A stretch of 64,000 nt of DNA from Hypericum androsaemum (lineage: Eukaryota; Streptophyta; Magnoliopsida; Malpighiales; Hypericaceae), in assembly GCA_963995505.1 (NCBI GenBank), contig OZ023187.1, positions 10,937,176-11,001,175 on the forward strand, in the 5' to 3' direction. Positions 11,701 to 25,200 of this stretch are shown piece after piece. The notes beneath the pieces were generated by a model, which saw only the letters and a list, made by a program, of their open reading frames with translations, was not told the DNA's origin and ran no database searches. Made by a program: the position numbers and the translations under genes. Positions within the stretch are counted from its first letter, which is position 1, and every line of letters starts with the position of its first letter.

Positions 11701-14700
11701 AAAAAAGGTAAGAAAAGGCTAGAAAAGATAAGAAAATGCAAGAAAAGGCAAGAAAAGGCAAAGAAATGCAAGATAAGATAAGAAAAAGGCTAGAAAGGGC
11801 AAGGAAAAGGCTAGAAAAGGCAAGATAAGGCAAGAAAAGGAGAGAAAATGTAAGATAAGGCAAGAAAAGGCAAGATAAGGCAAGAAAAAGGCAAGAAAAG
11901 GCAAGGAAAAGGCAAGAAAATGCAAGAAAATATAAGAAAAGGCAAGAAAAGGCAAGAAAAGGAAAGAAAAGGAAAGAAAAAGAAAGAAAAGGCAAAATAA
12001 TGCAAGGAAAAGGCAAGAAAGGGCAAGGGAAAGGCAAGAAAAGGCAAGAGAGGATAAGAAAAGGCAAGAAAAGGCTTGAAAATGCAAGAAAAGGCTAGAA
12101 AAGGAAAGAAAGGGCAAGGAAAAGGCAAGAAAGGGCAAGGAAAAGGCAAGAAAGGGCAAGGAAAATGCAAGAAAGCGCAAGATAAGGCAAGAAAGGGCAA
12201 AGAAAAGGCAATATAAGGCAAGAAAGGGCAAAGAAAAGGCAAGATAAGGCAAGAAAGGGAAAGGAAAAGGCAAGAAAAGATAAGAAAAGGAAAGAAGGGG
12301 CAAGGAAAAAGCAAGAAAGGGTAAGGAAAAGGCAAGGACAGACAAGATAAGGCAAGAAAGGGCAAAGAAAAGGCAAGAAAAGACAAGATACAGTAAGAAA
12401 GGGTAAGATCAGGGAAGAAAAGGCAAGAAAAGGCAAGATAAGGCAAGGAAAATGCAAGAAAGGGAAAGGAAAAGGCAAGAAAAGATAAGAAAAGGCAAGA
12501 TAAGGCAAGAAAAGGAAAGAATAGGCAAAATAAGGTAAGAAAAGGGAAAAAAAGAAAGAAAAGGCAAGTTAATGCAAGAAAAGGCAAGAAAAGAAAAGAA
12601 AAGGTAAGATAAAGCAAGAAAAGGAAAGATAAGGCAAGAAAAGGAAATAAAAGGCAAGATAAGGTAAGATAAGGCAAGGAAAAAGCAAGTAATGGTGAGG
12701 AAAAGGCAAGAAAATGCAAGAAAAGGTAAGGAATTGCAAGATAAGGCAAGGAAAAGGCAAGAAAGGGTAAGGAAAAGGCAAGATAAGGTAAGAAAAGGAA
12801 AGAAAAGGCAAGGAAATGTAAGATAAGGCAAAGAAATGGCAAGAAAGGGCTAGGAAAAGGCTAGAAAAGGCAAGATAAGGCGAGAAAAGGCAAGAATAGT
12901 CAAGAAAAGGAAAGATAAGGTAAGGAAAAGGCAAGAAAGGGCTAGGAAAAGGCAAGATAGGCAAGAAAAGGTAACAAAAGGCAAGAAAAAGAAAGAAAAG
13001 CCAAGAAAAGGCAAAAAAAAGAAAGAAAAGGCAAGATATGGCAAAAAAAAAAGAAAAAGAAAAAGAAAGAAAAGGCAAGATAAAGCAAGGAAAAGGCAAG
13101 AACGGGCAAATGAAAGGCAAGAAAAGGCAAGAAAATGCAAGAAAAGACAAGATAAGGCAAGAAAATGAAAGAAAAGGCTTGAAAATGCAGGATAAGGCTA
13201 GAAAATGCAAGAAAATGCGAGAAGAGGCAAGAAAAGGAAAGAAAGGGCAAGAAATGGAAAGAAAGGGCAAGGAAAAGGAAAGAAAGCACAAGAAAAAGGC
13301 AAGAAAAGGAAAGATAAGGCAGGAAAGGGCAAAGAAAAGGCAAGAAAGGGCAAGGAAAAGGCAAGAAAAGGCAAGATAAGGAAAGAAAGGGCAAGGAAAA
13401 GGCAAGAAAATGTAGGAAAATATATGAAAAAACAAGAAAGGGAATGTAAAAGGCAAGAAAGGGCAAGGAAAAGGTAAGAAAAGGCAAGATAAGGCAAGAC
13501 ATGGGTAGGTAAGGCTAGAAAATGCAAGAAATGGCTAGAAGAGGCAAGAATGGGCAAGAAAGGGAAAATAAAAAGTAAGAAAAGGCAAGAAAAAGGAAGA
13601 AAAGGCAAGATAAGGCAAGAAAGGGCAAGATAAGGCAAAATAAGGGAAGAAAAGGCATGAAAAGGCAAGAAAATGAAAGATAAGGCAAGGAAAAGGCAAG
13701 AAAGGGCACGAAAAAGGTAGGGAAAGGCAAGAAAAGATGAGATAAGCCAAGATAAGGCAAGACAAGGAAAGAACAGGCAAAATAAGGCAAGAAAAGGAAA
13801 AAAAATAAAGAAAAGGCAATATAATGATAGAAAAGGCAAGAAATGTAAAGAAAAGGCAAGATAAAGCAATAAAAGGCAAGAAAAGGAAATAGAAGGCAAG
13901 ACAAGGAAAGATAAGGCAAGACAAGGAAAGAAAAGGAAAAAAAAAGAAAGAAAAGGCAATATAATGCAAGAACAGGCAAGAAATGTAAAGAAAAGGCAAG
14001 ATAAAGCAAGAAATGGCAAGAAAAGGAAATAGAAGGCAAGAAAAGGTAAGGAAAAGGGAAGAAAGGGCAAGGAAAAGGCAAGATAGGGCAAGGAAAGGCA
14101 AGTAAATGTAAGATAAGGTAAGGTAAAGGCAAGAAAGGGCAAAGAAAATGTTAGAAAAGGCAAGATAAGGCAAGAAAAGGCAAGATAAGGCAAGAAAAGG
14201 CAAGAAAAGGAAAGAAAAGTAAGATACGGCAAGCAAAGGCAAGATAAGGCAAGGAAAATCCAAAAAAAGCAAGGAAAAGGCAAGAAAAGATAAGAAAAGG
14301 CAAGAAAAGGAATGAAAAGAAAGAAAAGGCAAGATAATGCAAGGAAAATGCAAGAAAGGGCAAATGAAAGGCAAGAAAAGATAAGAAAAGGCAAGAAAAG
14401 ACAAGATAAGGCAAGCAAATGCAAGAAAAGGCTTGAAAATGCAAGAATTGCAGGATAAGGCTAGAAAATGCAAGAAAAGTCAAGAAGAGGCAAGAAAAGG
14501 CAAGAAAGGGCAAGAAAAGGAAAGAAAGGGCAAGGAAAAGGAAAGAAAGCACAAGAAAAAGGCAAGAAAAGGAAAGAAAAGGAAAGAAAGCACAAGAAAA
14601 TGGCAAGAAAAGGCAAGAAAAGGAAAGAAAAGGAAAAAAAAGAAAGAAAAGGCAATATAATGCAAGAAAAGGCAAGATAGGGCAAGGAAAAGTGAAGAAA

Positions 14701-17700
14701 GGGCAAGAAAAGATAAAAAAATGCAAGAAAAGGCAAGATAGGGCAAGAAAAAACAAGAAAAGAAAGGAAATGCAAGATAAGGCAAGGAAAAGGCAAGAAA
14801 GGGCAAGGAAAAGGCTAGAAAAGTCAAGATAAGGCAAGCAAAGGCAAGAAAAGGAAAGATAACGCAAGAAAAGGAAAGAAAAGGTAAGATAGGGCAAGAA
14901 AAGGAAAGATACGGCAAGGAAAAGGCAAGAAAAGGCAAGGAAAAGGCAAGAAAAGGCAAGAAAAGGTAAGAAAAGACAAGAAAAAACAAGAAAAAGAAAG
15001 AAAATGCAAAATAATGCAAGGAAAAGGCAAGAAAGGGCATGGGAAAGGCAAGAAAAGATAAGAAAAGGCAACAAAAGGCAACAAAAGGCAACAAAAGGCT
15101 TGAAAATGCAAGAAAATGCAAGAAACGGCAAGAAAAGGTAAGAAAGGGCAACGAAAAGGCAAGAAAGCGCAAGATAAGGCAAGAAAGGGCAAAGAAAAGG
15201 CAAGGAAAAGGCAAGAAAAAGCAAGATACTGCAAGAAAGGGAAAGGAAAAGGCAAGAAAAGATAAGAAAAGGAAAGAAGGGGCAAGGAAAAGGCAAGAAA
15301 AGGTAAGGAAAAGGCAAGGAAAGGCAAGATATGGCAAGAAAGGGAAAATAAAAGGTAATGAAAAGGCAAGATACAGTAAGAAAGGGTACGATAAGGGAAG
15401 AGAAGGCAAGATAAGACAAGGAAAAAAAAAGAAAAGGCAATATAATGCAAGAACAGGCAAGAAATGTAAAGAAAAGGCAAGATAAAGCAAGAAATGGCAA
15501 GAAAATGAAATAGAAGGTAAGAAAAGGCAAGGAAAAGGGAAGAAAGGGCAAGGAAAAGGCAAGATAGGGCAAGAAAAGGCAAGTAAATGCAAGAAAAGGC
15601 AAGGTAAAGGCAAGAAAGGACAAGGAAAAGGCTAGAAAAGGCAAGAAAAGGCAAGATAAGGCAAGAAAAGGAAAGAAAAGTAAGATACGGCAAGCAAAGG
15701 CAAGATAAGGCAAGGAAAATGCAAAAAAAGGCTAGGAAAAGGCAAGAAAAGATAAGAAAAGGCAAGAAAAGGAATGGAAAAGAAAGAAAAGGCAAGATAA
15801 TGCAAGGAAAAGGCAAGAAAAGGCAAATGAATGGCAAGAAAAGATAAGAAAAGGCAAGAAAAGATAAGAAAAGGCAAGAAAAGACAAGATAAGGCAAGCA
15901 AATGCAAGAAAAGGCTTGAAAATGCAAGAAAATGCAGGATAAGGCTAGAAAAGGAAAGAAGAGGCAAGAAAAGGCAAGAAAGAGCAAGAAAAGGAAAGGA
16001 AAGGGCAAGGAAAAGGAAAGAAAGCACAAGAAAAAGGCAAGAAAAGGAAAGATAAGGAAAGAAAAGGAAAAAAAAGAAAGAAAAGGCAATATAATTTAAG
16101 AAAAGGCAAGATAGGGCAAGGAAAAGTGAAGAAAGGGCAAGAAAAGACAAGAAAAGATAAGAAAATGCAAGAAAAGGCAAGATAGGGCAAGAAAAGGCAA
16201 GAAAAGGAAAGGAAATGCAAGATAAGGCAAGGAAAAGGCAAGAAAGGGCAAGGAAAAGGCTAGAAAAGTCAAGATAAGGTAAGAAAAGGCAAGAAAAGGA
16301 AAGATAACGCAAGAAAAGGAAAGAAAAGGTAAGATAGGGCAAGAAAAGGCAAGATACGGCAAGGAAAAGGCAAGAAAAGGCAAGGAAAAGGCAAGAAAAG
16401 ATAATAAAAGACAAGAAAATGCAAGAAAAAGAAATAAAATGCAAAATAATGCAAGGAAAAGGCAAGAAAGGGCATGGGAAAGGCAAGAAAAGATAACAAA
16501 AGGCAACAAAAGGCAACAAAAGACTTGAAAATGCAAGAAAATGTAAGAAACGGCTAGAAAAGGTAAGAAAGGACAAGGAAAAGGCAAGAAAGCGCAAGAT
16601 AAGGCAAGAAAGGGCAAAGAAAAGGCAAGGAAAAGGCAAGAAAAGGCAAGATAAGGCAAGAAAGGGAAAGGAAAAGGCAAGAAAATATAAGAAAAAGAAA
16701 GAAGGGGCAAGGAAAAGGCAAGAAAGGGTAAGGAAAAGGCAAGGAAAGGCAAGATATGGCAAGAAAGGGAAAAGAAAAGGTAATGAAAAGGCAAGATACA
16801 GTAAGAAAGGGTAAGATAAGGGAAGGGAAGGCAAGATAAGACAAGAAAAGGCAAGATAGGGAAAGGAAAATGAAAGAAAGGGAAAGGAAAAGGCAAGAAA
16901 AGATAAGAAAAGACAAGATAAGGCAAGAAAAGGAAAGAACAGGCAAAATAAGGTAAGAAAAGGGAGAAAAGAAAGAAAAGGCAAGATAATGCAAGAAAAG
17001 GCAAGAAAAGAAAAGAAAAGGCAAGATAAATCAAGAAAAGGCGAGATAAGGCAAGAAAAGGAAATAAAAGGCAAGATAAGGTAAGATAAGGCAAAGAAAA
17101 AGAAAGTAATAGCAGGGAAAAGGCAAGAAAATGCAAGAAAAGGAAAGAAAAGGTAATGAAAATGCAAGATAAGGCAAGGAAAAGGCAATAAAAGGGCAAG
17201 GAAAATGCAAGATAAGGTAAGAAAAGGCAAGGAAATGCAAGATAAGGCAAAGAAATGGCAAGAAAGGGCTAGGAAAAGTCTAGAAAAGGCAAGATAAGGT
17301 AAGAAAAGGCAAGAAAAGTCAAGAAAAGGAAAGATAAGGCAAGGAAAAGGCAAGAAAGGGCTAGGATAAGGCAAGAAAAGCCAAGAAAAGGAAAGAAAAG
17401 CCAAGAAAAGTCAAGAAAAAGAAAGAAAAGGCAAGATATGGCAAGAAAAAGAAAGAAAAAGTAAGAAAAGGCAAGATAATACAAGGAAAAGGTAAGAAAG
17501 GGCAAATGAAAGGCAAGAAAAGATAAGAAAAGGCAAGAAAAGAAAAGATAAGGCAAGAAAATGCAAGAAAATGGAGGATAAGGCTTGAAAATACAAGAAA
17601 AGGCGAGAAGAGGCAAGAAAAGGCAAGAAAGGGCAAGAAAAGGAAAGAAAGGGCAAGGAAAAGGAAAGAAAGCACAAGAAAAAGGTAAGAAAAGGAAAGA

Positions 17701-20700
17701 TAAGGCAGGAAAGGGCAAAGAAAAGGCAAGAAAGGGCAAGGAAAAGGCAAGAAAAGGCAAGATAAGGAAAGAAAGGGCAAGGAAAAGAAAGAAAATATAT
17801 GAAAAAGCAAGAAAGGGAATGTAAAAGGCAAGAAAGGGCAAGGAAAAGGTAAGATAAGGCAAGAAAGGCAAGGAAAATGCAAGAAAAGGCAAAAAAATGC
17901 AAGATAAGACAAGAAATGGGTAAGTAAGGCTAGAAAATGCAAGAAAAAGCTAAAAGAGGCAAGAATGGGCAAGAAAGGGCAAATAAAAAGTAAGAAAAAG
18001 ATAAGAAAAAGGCAAGAAAAGACAAGATAAGGTAAGAAAGGGCAAGATAAGGAAAAATAAGGGAAGAAAAGGCAAGAAAATGAAAGATAAGGCAAGGAAA
18101 AGGCAAGAAAGGGCACGGAAAAGATGAGATAAGGCAAGATAAGGAAAGAACAGGCAAAATAAGGCAAGAAAAGGAAAAAAGAAAGAAAAGGCATTATAAT
18201 GCAAGAAAAGGCAAGAAATGTAAAGAAAAGGTAAGATAAAGCAAGAAAAGGCAAGAAAAGGAAATAGAAGGCAAGAAAAGGCAAGGAAAAGGGAAGAAAG
18301 GGAAAGGAAAAGGCAAGATAGGGCAAGAAAAGGCAAGGAAATGCATGATAAGGCAAAGTAAAGGCAAGAAAGGGCAAGGAAAAGGCTAGAAAAGGCAAGA
18401 TATGGCAAGAAAAGGCAAGAAAAGGAAAGAAAAGGTAAGATACGGCAAGCAAAGGCAAGATAAGGCAAGGAAAATGCAAGAAAAGGGAAGGAAAAGGCAA
18501 GAAAAGATAAGAAAAGGCAAGAAAATGGCAAGAAAGGGCTAGGAAAAGGCTAAAAAAGGCAAGATAATGCAAGAAAAGGCAAGAAATGTCAAGAAAAGGA
18601 AAGATAAGGCAAGGAAAAGGCAAGAAACGGCTAGGAAAAGGCAAGATAAGGCAAGAAAAGGTAAGAAAAGGCAAGGGAATGGCAAGAAAGGGCTAGGAAA
18701 AGGCAAGAAAAGGCAAGATAAGGTAAGAAAAGGCAAGAAAAGTCAAGAAAAAGAAAGATAAGGCAAGGAAAAGGCAAGAAAGGGCTAGGAAAAGGTAAGA
18801 TAAGGCAAGAAAAGGTAAGAAAAGCCAAGAAAAGGAAAGAAAAACCAAGAAAAGGCAAGAAAAAGAAAGAAAAGGCAAGATATGGCAAGAAAAAGAAAGA
18901 AAAAGTAAGAAAAGGCAAGATAATGCAAGGAAAAGGCAAGAAAGGGCAAATAAAAGGCAAGAAAACATAAGAAAAGGCAAGAAAAGATAAGATAAGGCAA
19001 GAAAATGCAAGAAAAGGCTTGAAAATGCAGGATAAGGCTATAAAATATAAGAAAAGGCGAGAAGAGGCAAGAAAATACAGGATAAGGCTATAAAATGCAA
19101 GAAAAGGCGAGAAGAGGCAAGGAAAGGCAAGAAAGGGCAAGAAAAGGAAAGAAAGGGCAAGGAAAAGGAAAGAAAGCACAAGAAAAAGGCAAGAAAAGGA
19201 AAGATAAGCCAGAAAAGGGCAAAGAAAAGGCCAGAAAGGGCAAGGAAAAGGCAAGAAAAGGCGAGATAAGGAAAGAAAGGGCAAGGAAAAGACAAGAAAA
19301 GGTAGGAAAATATATGAAAAAGCAAGAAAGGGAATGTAAAAGGCAATAAAGGGCAAGGAAAAGGTAAGAAAAGGCAAGAAGGGCAAGGAAAATGCAAGAA
19401 AAGGCAAAAAAATGCAAGATAAGACAAGAAATTGGTAGGTAAGGCTAGAAAATGCAAGAAAAGGCTAGAAGAGTCAAGAATGGGCAAGAAAGGGCAAATA
19501 AAAAGTAAGAAAAGACAAGAAAAAGGCAAGATAAGTTAAGAAAGGGCAAGATAAGGCGAAATAAGGGAAGAAAAGGCAAGAAAAGGAAAGAAAATGAAAG
19601 ATAAGGCAAGGAAAAAGCAAGAAAGGGCACTGAAAAGGCAGGGAAAGGCAAGAAAAGATGAGATAAGGCAAGACAAGGAAAGAACAGGCAAAATAAGGCA
19701 AGAAAAGGAAAAAAAAGAAAGAAAAGGCAATATAATGCAAGAAAAGGCAAGAAATGAAAAGAAAAGGCAAGATAAATAAAGAAAAGGCAAGAAAAGAAAA
19801 TAGAAGGCAAGAAAAGGCAAGAAAAGGCAAGGAAAAGGGAAGAAAGGGCAAAGGCAAGATAGGGCAAGAAAAGGCAAGGAAATGCAAGATAAGGCAAGGT
19901 AAAGGCAAGAAAGAGCAAGGAAAAGGCTAGAAAAGGCAAGAAAAGGCAAGATAAGGCAAGAAAAGGAAAGAATAGGTAAGATACGACAAGCAAAGGCAAG
20001 ATAAGGTAAGGGAAATGCAAGAAAAGGCAAGGAAAAGGCAAGAAAAGATAAGAAAAGGCAAGAAAAGGCAAGAAAAGGAAAGAAAAAGAAAGAAAAGGCA
20101 AGATAATGCAAGGAAAAGGGAAGAAAGGGCAAATGAAAGGCAAGATAAGATAAGAAAAAGCAAGAAAAAATAAGAAAATACAAGAAAAGACAAGATAAGG
20201 CAAGAAAATGCATGAAAAGGCTTGAAAATGGAAGAAAATATAAGAAAATGCACGATAAGGCTAGAAAATGTAAGAGAAGGCGAGAAGAGGCAAGAAAAGG
20301 CAAGAAAGGGCAAGAAAAGGAAAGAAACGGCAAGGAAAAGGAAAGAAAGCACAAGAAAAAGGCAAGAAAAGGAAAGATAAGGCAGGAAAGGGCAAAGAAA
20401 AGGCAAGAAAGGGCAAGGAAAAGGCAAGCAAAGGCAAGATAGGGAAAGAAAAGGAAAAAAAAGAAAGAAAAGGCAATATAATGCAAGAAAAGGCAAGAAA
20501 AGAAAAGAAAAAGAAAGATAAAGCAAGAAAAGGCCAGAAAAGGAAATAAAAGGCAATAAAAGGCAAGATAGGGCAAGGAAAAGTGAAGAAAGGGCAAGGA
20601 AAAGGTAAGAAAAGGCAAGAAAATATAAGAAAATGCAAGAAAAGGTAAGATAGGGCAAGAACAGGCAAGAAAAGGCAAGGAAATGCAAGATAAGGCAAGG

Positions 20701-22266
20701 AAAAGGCTAGAAAAGACAAGATAAGGCAAGAAAAGGCAAGATAAGGCAAGAAAAGGGAAGAAAAGGTAAGATAAGGCAAGAAAAGGCAAGGAAAAGGCAG
20801 GAAAAGGCAAAAAAAGATACGAAAAGGCAAGAAAAGGCAAGAAAAAGAAAGAAAATGCAAAATAATGCAAGGAAAAGGAAAGATAGGGCATGGGAAAGGC
20901 AAGAAAAGGCAAGAAAAGATAAGAAAAGGCAAGAAAAGGCTTGAAAATGCAAGAAAATGCAAGCAAAGGCTAGAAAAGGCAAGAAAGGGCAAGGAAAAGG
21001 CAAGAAAGCGCAAGATAAGGCAAGAAAGGGCAAAGAAAAGGCAAGGAAATGGCAAGAAAAGGCAAGATAAGGCAAGAAAGGGAAAGGAAAAGGCAAGAAA
21101 AGATAAGAAAAGGAAAGAAGGTGCAAGGAAAAGGCAAGAAAGGGTAAGTAAAAGGCAAGGAAAGGCAAGATACGGCAAGAAAGGGCAAAGAAAAGGCAAC
21201 AAAAGGCAAGAAACAATAAGAAAGGGTAAGATAAGGGAAATAAAATGCAAAAAAGGGAAAGGAAAAGGCATGAAAAGGCAAGAAAAGATAAGAATAGGCA
21301 AAATAAGGCAAGAAAAGGAAAGAACATGCAAAATCAGGTAATAAAAGGGAAAAAAAGAAAGAAAAGGCAAGATAATGCAAGAAAAGGCATGAAAAGAAAA
21401 GAAAAGGCAAGATAAAGCAAGAAAAGGCAAAAAAAAGGAAATAAAAGGCAAGATAAGGTAAGATAAGACAAGGAAAAAGCAAGTAATGGCAAGGAAAAGG
21501 CAAGGAAATGCAAAAAAAGGGAAAGAAAAGGTAAGGAAATGCAAGATAAGGCAAGGAAAAGGCAAGAAAGGGCAATGAAAAGGCAAGATAAGGCAAGATA
21601 ATGTAAGAAAAAGAAAGAAAAGACAAGGAAATGCAAGATAAGGCAAGGAAATGGCAAGAGAGGGCTAGGAAAAGGCTAGAAAAGGCAAGAAAAGGCAAGA
21701 AAAGGCAAGAAAATTCAAGAAAAGGAAAGATAAGGCAAGGAAAAGGCAAGAAAAGACTAGAAAAAGGCAAGATAAGGCAAGAAAAGGTAAGAAAAGGCAA
21801 GAAAAGGAAAGAAAAGACAAGAAAAGGCAAATGAAAGGCAAGTAAAGATAAGAAAAGGCAAGAAAAGATAAGAAAAAGGCAAGAAAATGCAAGAAAAGGC
21901 TTGAAAATGCAAGAAAATGCAGGATAAGGCTAGAAAATGCAAGAAAAGGTGAGAATAGGCAAGAAAGGGCAAGAAAAGGAAAGAAAGGGCAAGGAAAAGG
22001 AAAGAAAGTACAAGAAAAAGGCAAGAAAAGGAAAGATAAGGAAGAAAAGGGCAAAGAAAAGGCAAGGAAAAGGCAAGAAAAGGTAAGATAAGGAAAGAAA
22101 GGGCAAGGAAAAGGCAAGAAAAGGCAGGAAAATATATGAAAAATCAAGAAAGGGAATGTAAAAGGCAAGAAAGGGCAAGGAAAAGGAAAGAAAAGGCAAG
22201 ATAAGGCAAGAAGGGCAAGGAAAATGCAAGAAAAGGAAAGAAAATGCAAGATAAGACAAGAAATGG

Positions 22267-25200
22267 GTAGGCAAAGGCAAGAAAAGTAAGAAAAGACCTA
22301 AAAAGGCAAGATAAGATAAAAAATGGCAAGAAAAGGTAAGAAAAGGAAAGATAAGGCAAGAAAAGTAAAGATAAGGCAAGAAAAGGGTAGATAAGGCAAG
22401 AAAATAAAAGAAAAGGAAGGATAAGGCCAGAAAAGGTAAGAAAAGGCAAGAAAAAGCAAGCAAATGCCAGAAAAAGTAAGAAATGGAAGAAAATGCAAGG
22501 AAAAGGAAAGAAAAGGCCAGAAAAGGAATGAAAAGGCAAGATAACGCAAGAAAAGGAAAGAAAAGGTAAGATAAAAGGAAAAAAAGGCAAGATAACTCAA
22601 GAAAAGGGAAAAAGGCAAACAAAGGGAAGAAAAGGCATTATAAGGCAAGAAAAGGCAAGATAAGGCAAGAAAAGGAAAGATAAGGCAAGAAAAGGAAAGA
22701 TAAGGGAAGATACGGCAAGAGAAGGAAAGAATAGGAAAAAAATGAAAGAAAAGATAAGATAAGGCAAGAAAAAGAAAGATAAGGCAAGAAAAGGAAAGAT
22801 AAGGCAAGATGTGGGAAGAAAAGGAAAGAAAAGAAAAGACAAGGCGATAAAAGGAAAGAAAAGGAATGAAAGGCAAGAAAAGTAAAGAAAAGGCAAGAAA
22901 ATGAAAGAAAAAGTAGGAAAAGGAAAGAAAAGGCAAGAAAAGGAAAGAAAAGGCAAGAAAAGGAAAGATAAGGAAAGAAAAGGAAAGAAAAGGCAAGATA
23001 GGGCAAGAAAAGGAAAGAAAAGCAAGGATAGAGCCAGCAAAGGAAAGAAAAGGCTAAAAAAGGAAAGAAAAGGAAAGAAAAGGGAAGAAAGTGAAAGAAA
23101 AAGGCAAAAAAAGGCTAGATAAGGTAAGAAAAGGTAAGATAAGGCAGAAAAGGAAAGGAAAAAGCTAGAAAAGGGAAGAAAAGGCAAGGAAAAGGCTAGG
23201 AAAAGTAAGAAAAGGAAAGATAAGGCAAGAAAAGGGAAGAAAAGGCAAAAAAATAAAAGAAAAGGAAAGATAAAGAAACATAAAGAAAGAAAAGGAAAAA
23301 AAAGGCAAGTAAAGGCCAGAAATGGAAAGAAAAGGCAAAAAAAGGAAAGAAAAGTCAAGAAAAGGCAAGAAAAGGCTAGAAAAGGGAAGAAAGGGCAATA
23401 TAAAGGCAAGAAAAGGCAAGGAACAAGCAAGAAATGGGAAGAAAAGGCAAGGAAAAGGCAAGGAATACGCTAGGAAAAGCAAGAAAAGGAAAGATAAGGC
23501 AAGGAAAAGGCATGGAAAAGACTAGGAAAAGCAAGAAAAGGAAACATAAGGCATGAAAAGGGAGGAAAATGCAAGAGAAGGCAAGAAAAGGAAAAGAAAA
23601 GATAAGGAAATGCAAGGAAAAGGAAGGATATGGCAAGATAAGGCAAGGAAAAGGAAAGAAAAGGTAAGATAATGTAAGAAATGGCAAGAAAAGGAAAGAA
23701 AAGAAAAGATGGGGCATGAAAAGGCAAGATAAGGTAAGATAAGGAAAGATTAGGCAAAAAAAGTCAAGATAAGGAAAGAAAAGGAAAGATGCGACAAGAG
23801 AAGGAAAAAAAGGAAAGATGTGGTAAGAGAAGGAAAGAATAGGAAAAAAAAAGAAGGAAAAGGCAAGAAAAGGCAAAAAAAAGGAATGAAAACTCCTGAA
23901 AAGGCAAGATAAGGCAAGAAACAGCAAGATAAGGCTAGATAAGGCAAGAAAATAAAAGAAAAGGAAAGAAAAGGCCAGAAAAGGAAAGAAAAGGTAAGAA
24001 AATGGAAGAAAAGGAAAGAAAAGGAAAGCAAATGCAAGAAAAGGCAAGAAAAAGGCATGAAAAAAAAGGCAAGGAAATGGCAAGATAAGGCTTGAAAAGG
24101 CAAGAAAAGGAAAGATAAGGCAAAAAAAAGGCAACATAAGGAAAGATACGGTATGAGAAGGAAAGTATAGGAAAAAAAGGAAAGGAAAGACAAGATAAGA
24201 TAAGGCAAGAAAAGGCAAGGAAAAGGCAAGAAAATTCAAGATAAGGTAAGAAAAGGAAAGATAAGGCAAGAAAAGGCAAGATAAGGGAAGAAAAGGAAAG
24301 AAAAGAAAATATAAGGCAATAAAAGGAAAGAAAAGGAAAAAAAGCAAGAAATGCAAATAAGAAGTAAGAAAAGGAAAGGAAAGAAAAGATAAGAAAAGGA
24401 AAGATAAGGCAAGATAAGGCAAGAAAAGAAAAGAAAAGGAAGGATAAGGCCAGAAATGGAAAGAAAAGGCTAGAAAAGGGAGGAAAAGGCTAGAAAAGGG
24501 AAGAAAAGGCAAGAAAAAGGCAAAAAAAAGGCCAGAATAGGCAAGAAAAGGTAAGATAAGGCCAGAAAAGGCAAGGAAAAAGCAAGAAAAGGCAAGCAAA
24601 AGGCTAGGAAAAGAAATATAACAAAAGATAAGGCAAGAAAAAGGAGGAAAATGCAAGAAAAGGCTAGATAAGGCAATAAAAGGCAAGATAAAGCAAGGAA
24701 AGGGAAGGAAAAGCCATGGAAAAGGGAATGAAATGCATGGAAAAAGTAAGAAAAGGCAAGAAAAGGAAAGAAAAGACAAGATACTGCAAGAAAAGGAAAG
24801 ATAAAGTAAGATAAGGCAAGAAAAGGAAAGATAGTGCAAGGATAGGTAAGGAAAAGTAAGGAAAAGACAAGATAGGAAACAAAAAGAAAGAAAAGGCATG
24901 GAAAGGTAAGGAAAAATACAGTAAGAGAAGGAAAAAAATGAAAGAAAAAGAAAGAAAATTCAAGGAAAGGTAAGGAAAAGGCAAGATAAGGAAAGACAAG
25001 GCAAAAAAAGGCATGAAAATGCCTGAAAGGGCAAAAAAGGCAAGAAAGGCAAGAAAAGGAAAGATAAGACAAGAAAAGGCAAAAACGGAAAGATAAGGCA
25101 AGAAAGGCAAGAAAAGAAAAGATAAGTCAAGAAAAGAAAAGGCAAGCAAATGCAAGAAAAGGGAACAAAAGGCAGGAAAAGGAAAGAAAAGGCAAGAAAA

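Larger units (their letters stand above)
6933..22266. repeat. Purine-rich decamer satellite, segment 2, type A
   Basis: About 15.3 kb of tandem 10 bp units. The 60 bases from 7201, for example, hold six C and one T, each C in a GGCAAG. Type A is marked by frequent G-rich variants (AAAGGGCAAGGAAAAGGC) and recurring longer phrases such as GAAAGCACAAGAAAA and GGAAAGAAGGGGCAAGG. The second phrase recurs at 9281, 10510, 12289, 15271, about 16695 and 21112, showing higher-order organisation. The first several kilobases, to about 10.1 kb, match the array after 40723 in order. Plus-strand frames are Lys/Arg/Glu/Gln-rich and minus-strand frames Phe/Leu/Ser-rich in every register. No gene is supported. 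Confidence 0.95.
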
